Origin: JBCCCJ01 sp039029315
GTDB lineage: Bacteria > Bacteroidota > Bacteroidia > J057
Length of the DNA: 12,804 bases
Reading direction: 5' to 3'
Assembly (NCBI GenBank): GCA_039029315.1
Contig: JBCCGK010000184.1
Location: 1-12,804 of the forward strand
In this document: one piece after another, positions 1 to 5,566 of the stretch
How positions within the stretch are numbered: position 1 is the first letter of the stretch
Layout of the letters: each line of letters starts with the position of its first letter
The notes under the pieces: model-generated
Database searches by the model: none
What the model was told of the DNA's origin: nothing
The model's input: the letters and a program-made list of their open reading frames with translations, nothing else
Made by a program: the position numbers and the translations under genes

Positions 1-15
1 CCCTTTCCGCCTACC

Positions 16-100
16 GTTCCCCCTTAAAAAAGGGGAACTGGCAAAGATAATCCTGATTTTCAACAGAAAAGGCTTTGCGGGAAATCCCCTTGGGAGGGGA
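16..100. repeat. Palindromic G/C-tract intergenic sequence (two short hairpins)
   Basis: No gene is seen in 1-160. Two short perfect inverted repeats are visible. GTTCCCC at 16-22 pairs with GGGGAAC at 32-38 around an A-rich loop, and TCCCCT at 85-90 pairs with AGGGGA at 95-100 around TGGG. Runs of C followed by G in intergenic DNA often mark dispersed repeats in Bacteroidota, but only one copy lies in this window, so repeat status is inferred. They could also be terminator stems for a gene to the left of the window. Confidence 0.35.
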
Positions 101-160
101 TGGGCCAGTGTGAAGGGGTTCTTGAAGGAATCACAAAAAAATTTTGTTACGCTGTACTTA

Positions 161-321
161 GAGACTGTTTTGGAATCTGTGCTAAGAATTTTTATGGTGT
201 ATTTTTTTCTCAGACAAGGCTCTTTTTTGTGCTCATAGTGGTGCAATGGGAACAAAAAAAGCCGCCGGATGAGGAAAAAAGACGCATACAAAAAATAAAT
301 AACAGATGTTCAAACAGTCTC
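161..321 (+). mobile_element. MITE-like palindromic repeat, copy 1 (161 bp)
   Basis: This is a non-coding element bounded by GAGACTGTTT at the left and AAACAGTCTC at the right. The terminal inverted repeats match at about 16 of 20 positions. It is flanked by the direct repeat TTA at 158-160 and 322-324, which looks like a 3-bp target duplication. The centre (218-263) folds as a long hairpin, with the arm GGCTCTTTTTTGT facing AACAAAAAAAGCC, and the arms outside it are also partly complementary, so the whole element is an imperfect palindrome. It is about 89% identical by hand alignment to the copy at 822-981. A TNA target and no coding capacity suggest a MITE moved by an IS5/IS1031-type transposase; that family link is inference. 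It lies 22 bp past the stop of the Fur-family gene and could serve as its terminator. Confidence 0.8.
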
Positions 322-343
322 TTAATGATTCTGCAACAGAAGA

Positions 344-766
344 TTATTGTGCAGCACAGGTGGGACAATTTCCTTGCAACAACATATTGACTTCTGATAA
401 TAAGTAGCCCTGGGGGAGTGTCACAGGTGGAATGGGCACTTGATCCAGGCAAGTCGTATTGCCACAATTGGTACACTTGAAATGTACATGATCATGCCCG
501 TGCTGATGACCTTCATGGCAGTTCGGTGCACACATGGCGTACTTCATGGCACCAGAATCATCCAATACCCGATGAATCAGACCATGATCAAGAAATGAGG
601 ATAGGGTGCGATAAATGGTAACCCGATCACAATTTGCCTGAATGGATTCTTCGATATCCCGCTCGCTCAATGCGGCCTCTTGATGAACAAAAATATCCAA
701 AATGGCAGCGCGACTTTTGGTAAATCGCAGATTGTGGCGTTTCAGTATAGTTCTTGACTCCAACAT
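344..766 (-). CDS. Fur-family metal-responsive transcriptional repressor (Fur/Zur type)
   Basis: A 140-residue protein of normal length for the Fur family, which are cytoplasmic dimeric repressors that bind operators when loaded with metal. The N-terminal winged helix is recognisable (about residues 1-75), with the recognition-helix motif DRVTIYRTL at 47-55. The dimerisation/metal domain follows, with a histidine-rich stretch containing H84, H87, H89, H91, H93 and H95, then FKCTNCG with C98 and C101, and a terminal CPTC with C134 and C137. The two CxxC pairs form the expected structural zinc site. Metal specificity (Fe, Zn, Mn or peroxide sensing) cannot be decided from sequence. The frame is open to a TTG at 775, but the ATG at 766 gives a typical Fur N-terminus and the TTG lies in a promoter-like box, so ATG is preferred. 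The gene is alone, bracketed by two MITE copies. Confidence 0.9.
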   Translation of the reverse strand: MLESRTILKRHNLRFTKSRAAILDIFVHQEAALSERDIEESIQANCDRVTIYRTLSSFLDHGLIHRVLDDSGAMKYAMCAPNCHEGHQHGHDHVHFKCTNCGNTTCLDQVPIPPVTLPQGYLLSEVNMLLQGNCPTCAAQ

Positions 767-772
767 GTCAGG

Positions 773-780
773 CAAAGATA
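773..780 (-). promoter_or_regulatory. Candidate -7 box for the Fur-family gene
   Basis: On the minus strand this reads TATCTTTG, an exact match to the Bacteroidota -7 consensus TAnnTTTG. It ends 7 bp before the preferred ATG at 766, so the transcript would be leaderless or nearly so. No good -33 TTTG is seen at the usual distance (TTTC is the nearest). Upstream DNA runs into MITE copy 2 about 40 bp away. This is a motif match only. Confidence 0.35.
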
Positions 781-821
781 ATCAAGAATCGGCAGAGTTG
801 AAATGCCTGATCTCTGGCTAA

Positions 822-981
822 GAGACTGTTTTGAGATCTGTGCTGAGAATTTTCAGGCTGTATTTTTTTCTCAGAAAAGACTCTTTTTTGTTCTGATAGT
901 CGTGCTATGGGAACAAAAAAACCACCGGATGAGGAAAAAAACCGCATACAAAAAATAAGTAACAGATGTTCAAACAGTCTC
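822..981 (+). mobile_element. MITE-like palindromic repeat, copy 2 (160 bp)
   Basis: Same family and orientation as 161-321, with about 18 differences including one indel. It begins GAGACTGTTT and ends AAACAGTCTC, and is flanked by TAA at 819-821 and 982-984, a second independent 3-bp duplication fitting TNA. The central hairpin spans about 879-923 with a loop near TAGTCGTGCTA. It sits upstream of the Fur-family gene, 56 bp from its ATG, so it forms the distal promoter region of that gene and may insulate it or alter its expression (inference). Confidence 0.8.
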
Positions 982-984
982 TAA

Positions 985-1234
985 GATTTTGACTGTTCGT
1001 CAAGCTATTGTTCTGACTGATTCTTCTCATATGCCTGAAATCTTACCTCCTGGTGTGAGAGGGAATCTCTATTTATACAACAAAAGAAACCAATAGCTCA
1101 TATTTTGTAGCCGTTTTCGTAAATTTCATGATATGGGTATTGTAAAATACATAACTTTGTGGAGTGGGAATCAAGTTGTCTGTTCATGTAAGACAGTACT
1201 TCCTTTCTGCATATTCTAAATTTGATGTGGATTC
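985..1234. other. Intergenic region between MITE copy 2 and the T9SS pseudogene
   Basis: No ORF or RNA gene is recognised here. Two plus-strand matches to the -7 consensus TAnnTTTG occur, TAACTTTG at 1152-1159 and TAAATTTG at 1217-1224. Neither has a TTG at the usual -33 spacing, so both are weak promoter candidates for the downstream pseudogene. Confidence 0.3.
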
Positions 1235-1923
1235 ATGAAAACGGAACTTCTGTTACAATCGAATCTCCTGGCAAAACCATTCTGTATCTCTTCTTTGGTC
1301 AAAAAAATTGTATTCCTTGGGAGCTTGATCCTCGTGGCAATATTGTTCTATCCAACAAGTTTGCAAGCGGGTTGTTATGACATCAATATGCCAGGTCTCA
1401 GGATTGACAATGGTTGTATTGAGATGAGTACAGCTCCAACATCTTTTTTTGGGACAGGCGAATATCTGTGGGTGGAGAATGTCAACGGATACATCTTTGA
1501 ACGAATTGGAAATATTTCGGCAGACGACAACTCGAACCAATTTCAGTCCTATTCTTTGATCAACAAACAAGCAATTATTCAGGACATCCATCGGATTCAC
1601 TATCGTCTGAAGCAAGTCGATCTGGATGGAAACTACTCAATAACCCATAGATTCAATTGACTCTCTCTGAAACAGACCAGATCGACTCCTTCATCTATCC
1701 TAACCCAACAGCTTCTAAACATACCATAGAATGATCTGGATCTATGCCTGACAGGCTCAGCATCTTCAATCGCTTTGGCCAACTTAGGTATGAGCAATAT
1801 TTGAAGCGTTGATCCGGCGAATCTTCTATGCATCTGGATGTAAAGAATTGGACACGTGGCATGTATTTCATTCGGCTTGACAATGAATCCTCTCATATAA
1901 CAAGACAAATCATTATTCAGTAA
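1235..1923 (+). pseudogene. Decayed T9SS cargo protein: signal peptide plus C-terminal sorting domain remnant
   Basis: The intact part (1235-1660, 141 residues) has an N-terminal hydrophobic signal-like segment (about residues 25-45, ending SLQAG). It continues into sequence typical of the region just before a type IX sorting domain (FERIG, then YRLKQVDLDGNY). It stops at TGA 1658, but one frame over the homology continues without a gap: LTLSETDQIDSFIYPNPTAS, then PDRLSIFNRFGQLRYEQY, then HLDVKNWTRGMYFIRLDN, ending IIIQ at TAA 1921-1923. This is a recognisable T9SS type A sorting domain (beta-sandwich, YPNPT start, GMYFIRL strand). The frame change fits a 1-nt loss near 1655-1657. Two further in-frame TGA codons at 1732 and 1810 disrupt the domain, so decay rather than sequencing error is likely. 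The large functional domain expected between signal and tail is absent, suggesting an internal deletion. Confidence 0.85.
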
Positions 1924-1945
1924 GGACTTAACTGTTTTATTTGAG

Positions 1946-1979
1946 ACTGCTCCTGCGTGATGTGTGGGAGCAGTTTTTT
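1946..1979 (+). terminator. Rho-independent terminator after the T9SS pseudogene
   Basis: A perfect 8-bp stem, ACTGCTCC at 1946-1953 and GGAGCAGT at 1967-1974, is followed by a run of six T at 1974-1979. It lies 22 bp past the pseudogene's ancestral stop and has a T-run only in the plus direction. The minus-strand symporter gene ends 16 bp further on and would gain only the stem without a U-tract. Confidence 0.8.
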
Positions 1980-1994
1980 GGATGGTCACACCAA

Positions 1995-3659
1995 TTACCC
2001 AATCTGCAGGATCGCCCATGCAAGGCCTATCAGAAACAAGACCATTCCCCAAGCCAACAAGAATCCCAGCCAGTCTTCCCGATAAGCTTTGGCAAAGTTT
2101 TGCCAGCGTTTCCGCGACAGCCAGGAAGGAAGATCCAGGAGAATCAACCCCTTGCCATGTGCAGTGGCCAGAGAGTCGACTCCTTCTGCCTGATCTGCAT
2201 CTGCGAGTCGTTCCATTTTTGAGAAAAACTGATTGATCCTGTCTGCGGACTCTTTTTTTGTCAGCATACTGACCAGGATGAGGCTTGCCCCTCCAATCAA
2301 CATCGCCCAGCCAAATGGTTCTGGTTTCCAGCGATAGATCAGGTTCCATTCTCCCACAGTCAAATAATTTAGCAAATAATAGGAAAGGTAGGCGGCTAGA
2401 ACGGCAACAAATGCTCCATAGCGATTGGCACGTTTCCACAACATTCCGCCAACTATCATGATGCCCATAAAGGCCGCAATGGTTTCTACAAATAAAAAGG
2501 CAGACAGCACATTCTTTACAAATAGGGCAAACAATATTGCCAGGGAAGTCAATACCACGCCTGAAATCCTGCCAACACGAAGCAATTGCTGATCGTGCGC
2601 GCTTGGATTCAGGTATGGGAGGTACAAATCTTTGGCGAACAAGGCGCCAAGATTCACCATGAAATTGGAACAGGAAGACATATTGGCTGCGAGAACACAG
2701 GCGATCATCAATCCGGTCAATCCGGGGCCCAGCAAGACTCTGGAGGCATAACCAAATGCGTGTTCAGGATCTTCCAGCTTTGCTCCGGTCTTAATCACCA
2801 GTGCTGCTACGACCAAGCCAGTAAGTGCCCAGCCAATTGTCACCAGACGCTTGACAAAATTGCCGTATGTATGGCCGATCCTCCCTGCGATTTCCGAATT
2901 CCCGGTGGCAATCATGCTCATCATATGGGGCTGAGCGGTAATTCCTACCACCCCATTGAGCGCCAACATCAAAATAGTGAACATTCCCAATCCGCTGTCC
3001 TCACTGAAGAGGAGAAAAAAATCTTCTGGTAAGACACGCCTCATTTCAGCAAAGCCTCCAACTTCTGTTAAGCCAAGTGGAATCAGCAAAAAAGAAAGCA
3101 CAATGATCAGAATCGCCTGGACAAATTCCGTATGGGCAGCAGCCGTCAGTCCTCCAAAAAAACTGTAAATCATAAATGCCAATGCCATCCCAATGACCAC
3201 CATGTTTGAGGAGATGACTTCTCCACTCGCAATGGCAATGACTTTGGCAGCTCCCTGGAGCATTACACCCATCACAAATACAAAAAAGACAATGGCAAAA
3301 ATGGTGTAGAATAACCCCATTCTCCTGCCATATCGATCAGCAACCATTTCTGCAATGGTCGTTCGACCGCTTCTTCGATACCAGGGGGCCAGCAACCAAT
3401 AGAAAGGTGTTATCAGCATATTCTTCCACTGATACCAAATCGTCGCAAAGCCTCCCGAAAAACTGGCCCCTGCCTGGGCAACTGGCATCTCAGCATGCGT
3501 GCCAGCGCCAAAAGATTGCCCCATCAAGGTCCACCAGCGGAGCTTTCTCCCTCCCATAAAATATCCTTCGCTAGAATCTGTTTTTCTGGAAATCCACAAT
3601 CCGAAGGCGGTAATTCCGAGAAAGTATGTGAGTAAGACTGTGAGGTCAAGGGGATTCAT
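1995..3659 (-). CDS. Sodium:solute symporter family (SSF) membrane transporter
   Basis: A 554-residue, strongly hydrophobic inner-membrane protein with the length and layout of the SSF family (LeuT fold, about 13 helices), which couple Na+ entry to uptake of sugars, amino acids, carboxylates or nucleosides. Family features visible are an early YFMGGRKLRWWTL segment (about 33-45), AEMVADRYGRRMG (103-115), GGLTAAAHTEFVQA (169-182, the SSF signature helix), and a later ANMSSCSNFMVNLGALFAKD segment. A cytoplasmic, charged stretch precedes a final hydrophobic helix (WLGFLLAWGMVLFLIG) at the C-terminus. The substrate cannot be assigned. The ATG start at 3657-3659 is clear, and it sits directly beside a C-rich (minus-strand) leader without a Shine-Dalgarno sequence. 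It is a monocistronic gene, convergent with the T9SS pseudogene and divergent from arfB. Confidence 0.9.
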   Translation of the reverse strand: MNPLDLTVLLTYFLGITAFGLWISRKTDSSEGYFMGGRKLRWWTLMGQSFGAGTHAEMPVAQAGASFSGGFATIWYQWKNMLITPFYWLLAPWYRRSGRTTIAEMVADRYGRRMGLFYTIFAIVFFVFVMGVMLQGAAKVIAIASGEVISSNMVVIGMALAFMIYSFFGGLTAAAHTEFVQAILIIVLSFLLIPLGLTEVGGFAEMRRVLPEDFFLLFSEDSGLGMFTILMLALNGVVGITAQPHMMSMIATGNSEIAGRIGHTYGNFVKRLVTIGWALTGLVVAALVIKTGAKLEDPEHAFGYASRVLLGPGLTGLMIACVLAANMSSCSNFMVNLGALFAKDLYLPYLNPSAHDQQLLRVGRISGVVLTSLAILFALFVKNVLSAFLFVETIAAFMGIMIVGGMLWKRANRYGAFVAVLAAYLSYYLLNYLTVGEWNLIYRWKPEPFGWAMLIGGASLILVSMLTKKESADRINQFFSKMERLADADQAEGVDSLATAHGKGLILLDLPSWLSRKRWQNFAKAYREDWLGFLLAWGMVLFLIGLAWAILQIG

Positions 3660-3665
3660 GAGCGG

Positions 3666-3724
3666 AGGATTGGGGTACTGGGGGACTAAGTTGTTGGGTT
3701 ACTGGGTTGTTGGGGTATTCGGGA
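3666..3724 (+). repeat. G-rich low-complexity tract with G-quadruplex pattern
   Basis: Six G-runs occur in about 55 bp. The last four (3696-3723) follow the pattern GGG-TTACT-GGG-TTGTT-GGGG-TATTC-GGG with loops of exactly five bases, which fits a G-quadruplex. The units are variants of TTGTTGGG/TTACTGGG, so the tract has a degenerate ~8-bp period. It abuts the start codon of the symporter gene, whose mRNA leader would be the C-rich complement, and lies about 130 bp before arfB. Folding and function are inference. Confidence 0.55.
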
Positions 3725-3849
3725 TTTGGTTTGACTGAAGGGATTCTTTCTTGTTGATGGGTTGATTGTGAGAGAATGAAGGACTGGGGTAAGGTAGGAA
3801 AAATTACGCTGTTTGTACCTTTTGGCTAGAAGTCTCGTACATCATCCTT

Positions 3850-4266
3850 ATGCAACCTCATCAGAATATACAGATCCCTGCTTCAGAATGCGAGATGACG
3901 GCGGTCCATGCATCAGGACCGGGGGGGCAACATGTGAACAAGGTTGCCTCAGCGATTCAGCTTCGTTTTGATATCATGGCTTCCAGCCTGCCTCCTGACA
4001 TCAAGACAAAACTGATCAACTACAAAGACAAGCGGATTACCAATGATGGCGTGATTCTGATTAAAGCTCAAAATAATCGGAGCCAGCTTCAAAATCGGGA
4101 AGAAGCACTTAAGCGGTTGAATGCCCTGATCAAATCAGCGACCAAACCTGTGAAGGTTCGGAAGGCGACAAAACCCAACAAAGGTGCAGTCAAAGCCCGA
4201 CTGAAGGCAAAATCCCATCGGTCAGCTATCAAAAAGCTACGTGCTAAGGTCGATCTGGATGATTGA
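3850..4266 (+). CDS. arfB: Alternative ribosome-rescue peptidyl-tRNA hydrolase ArfB
   Basis: A 138-residue, codon-independent release factor homologue that frees ribosomes stalled at the 3' end of broken mRNAs by hydrolysing peptidyl-tRNA. The catalytic loop ASGPGGQHVNKV (residues 21-32) contains the GGQ motif at 25-27, followed by the conserved LRFDIMASSLP segment and VILIKAQNNRSQLQNREEAL. A lysine/arginine-rich C-terminal tail (about 98-133) is the part that enters the empty mRNA channel in this family, and separates ArfB from RF1/RF2, which carry extra codon-reading domains. The length and tail match E. coli ArfB (YaeJ). The ATG at 3850 is the only sensible start. A near-consensus box TACCTTTTG lies at 3816-3824. 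It ends in TGA directly against the stop of the next, convergent gene. Confidence 0.93.
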   Translation: MQPHQNIQIPASECEMTAVHASGPGGQHVNKVASAIQLRFDIMASSLPPDIKTKLINYKDKRITNDGVILIKAQNNRSQLQNREEALKRLNALIKSATKPVKVRKATKPNKGAVKARLKAKSHRSAIKKLRAKVDLDD

Positions 4267-5406
4267 TCAATGATATTCTCTGACGACAGCTTCTAGTTCA
4301 ATCATCATTTGGTGAAGGGATGTTTTCCGCCCTTGATCCGTATTGATTTGAAGTGCCATCGAGTAATTTTGGTCAGGGAAATACTCAATCTGGGTCACAA
4401 AACCTGGCATCATCCCTGAATGACCATAGCTGATTTGTTCGCCATTTTTCCAGGTAAAATTGGCAAAACCATAGCCAGTTTCGGCGGCTTGACCCGTTTT
4501 GACATCCACCACCCTTAGCATTTCCTGATGGAGATGCCGATCCAGAATCTGACCTGAATGAAGCAGGAATATCCATTTGGAGAGGTCTTCGACATTGCTG
4601 ACCAGGCCGCCGCCCGTCCATTCGAACTGTGGATTCATGGCGTATTTGCCATCTGATACGACCTTTTGAGGGAGACCAAAGAAGTTATTGCTTCCAATAT
4701 ATCCCTGTACCAATCCTGGCAATTTTGGCTGGGTCGAGGGGTAGGTATGCGACAAGTGATGTGGCTCCAATATCTGTGTTTGCAGCAAATCATAGAATGG
4801 TTGGCCGCTCATTTTTTCAATCAACATCCCCAGTAGCAGATAATTGGTATCAGAATAACTCCATCCCTCTCCAGCCGGATGGACAGGGGCTTTGTTCAGA
4901 ACATAGGAAAGCCGATCCTTTGGGGAAAAGGTCGCCAGGGGATGTTGTGTGATATAGGAGAGAAACTCTTGTTGAAAAATATAGCGAGGCATGCCCGATG
5001 TATGCGTCAGCAACATGCGAATGCTCAGTTTGTCTGCTTCAGGCAATTGGCGCATCCATTCTTCTTCTGGAAAGTAGTGCAACAGACGTTCGTCCAACTC
5101 GATCTTCTCTTCTTCAACCAATTGTAACAGCACAGCGGCGACAAAGGTTTTTCCTGTACTGCCTAGCAACATTTGTCCACCTTTCGGCATTACTTGTTGG
5201 ACTTCCTTATCCGCAAAGCCGCCTGCGATACTGATCTGTCTGTCCTGGCCAAAATAGACAGCAAGCGTAGCCCCTGGCATGTCATGAGTCGCAATAAGTG
5301 TGTCTAGTTTTGCCTGAAGAGCCAGTGTAAGGGCCTGTTGGGCAGACATCTGACGCAGTCCGATCAGACTCATGTAGATCCATAGAAAGGAGATGAAAGT
5401 TCTCAT
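4267..5406 (-). CDS. Secreted serine hydrolase, beta-lactamase class C/PBP4-like family
   Basis: A 379-residue protein with a signal peptide (residues 1-22, ending MSA before QQ), so it probably acts in the periplasm or outside. It has the hallmark residues of serine beta-lactamase-fold hydrolases: SxxK as STGK with nucleophile S83 and K86, YSDTNYLLLG with Y184 in the YxN-like position (D replaces the usual N), and a third motif GHSG (H329-S-G331) in place of KTG. That combination is common in D-aminopeptidase/esterase-like relatives rather than true beta-lactamases. The substrate (peptide, ester or muropeptide) is unknown. The reading frame is open to TTG 5472, but the ATG at 5404-5406 begins exactly at the signal peptide and is preferred. 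It is divergent from the cyclase gene, with a 160-bp shared promoter region. Confidence 0.88.
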   Translation of the reverse strand: MRTFISFLWIYMSLIGLRQMSAQQALTLALQAKLDTLIATHDMPGATLAVYFGQDRQISIAGGFADKEVQQVMPKGGQMLLGSTGKTFVAAVLLQLVEEEKIELDERLLHYFPEEEWMRQLPEADKLSIRMLLTHTSGMPRYIFQQEFLSYITQHPLATFSPKDRLSYVLNKAPVHPAGEGWSYSDTNYLLLGMLIEKMSGQPFYDLLQTQILEPHHLSHTYPSTQPKLPGLVQGYIGSNNFFGLPQKVVSDGKYAMNPQFEWTGGGLVSNVEDLSKWIFLLHSGQILDRHLHQEMLRVVDVKTGQAAETGYGFANFTWKNGEQISYGHSGMMPGFVTQIEYFPDQNYSMALQINTDQGRKTSLHQMMIELEAVVREYH

Positions 5407-5424
5407 TTTATGTGTATTTGGAGA

Positions 5425-5452
5425 CAAAGGTAGTAGAGAATTGATCTGCAAA
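5425..5452 (-). promoter_or_regulatory. Candidate Bacteroidota promoter for the serine hydrolase
   Basis: On the minus strand TACCTTTG (5425-5432) exactly fits the -7 consensus TAnnTTTG, and TTTG (5449-5452) lies 16 bp upstream in the -33 position, slightly shorter than the usual spacing. The predicted start of transcription would leave a leader of roughly a dozen bases before the ATG at 5406. This supports the ATG over the TTG at 5472, which would lie upstream of the promoter. Confidence 0.45.
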
Positions 5453-5566
5453 GTTGTGAATTTTGCCTCCAAATCTTCTGGCCCGTTTCCTGGAGGAAAG
5501 CCTGTTTTCTTCTCTTGCTAAACAGCTATATACTTGGGATATTTACACAAAACAAATTTGAAAGTT

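Noticed and set aside
210..476. Small open frames over MITE copy 1 and the end of the Fur-family gene
   Set aside because: They run across the repeat into the Fur-family gene, encode low-complexity residues from A/T runs, and match nothing recognisable.
40..783. 13-bp repeat GGCAAAGATAATC at 40-52 and 771-783
   Set aside because: About one such 13-mer match is expected by chance in a window this size; the flanks do not align. It may only reflect a shared promoter-like box.
158..984. The two MITEs and the Fur-family gene as one composite transposon
   Set aside because: Each MITE has its own matching 3-bp flanks (TTA and TAA), which indicates two independent insertions; a composite unit would share one duplication at its outer ends.
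1732..1812. TGA read as an amino acid (alternative code) in the T9SS remnant
   Set aside because: TGA is the terminating codon of arfB, the cyclase and gldD here, and no other gene has internal TGA; a frameshift also exists, so decay explains it better.
1633..2439. A 268-codon open frame on the minus strand
   Set aside because: It overlaps the 3' part of the symporter gene in another frame, has no family features, and is a shadow of that gene and the pseudogene tail.
4267..5472. TTG start at 5472 for the hydrolase
   Set aside because: It adds 22 residues before a proper signal peptide and lies upstream of the candidate promoter; ATG 5406 fits better. The same reasoning rejects TTG starts at 8860 and 5534.
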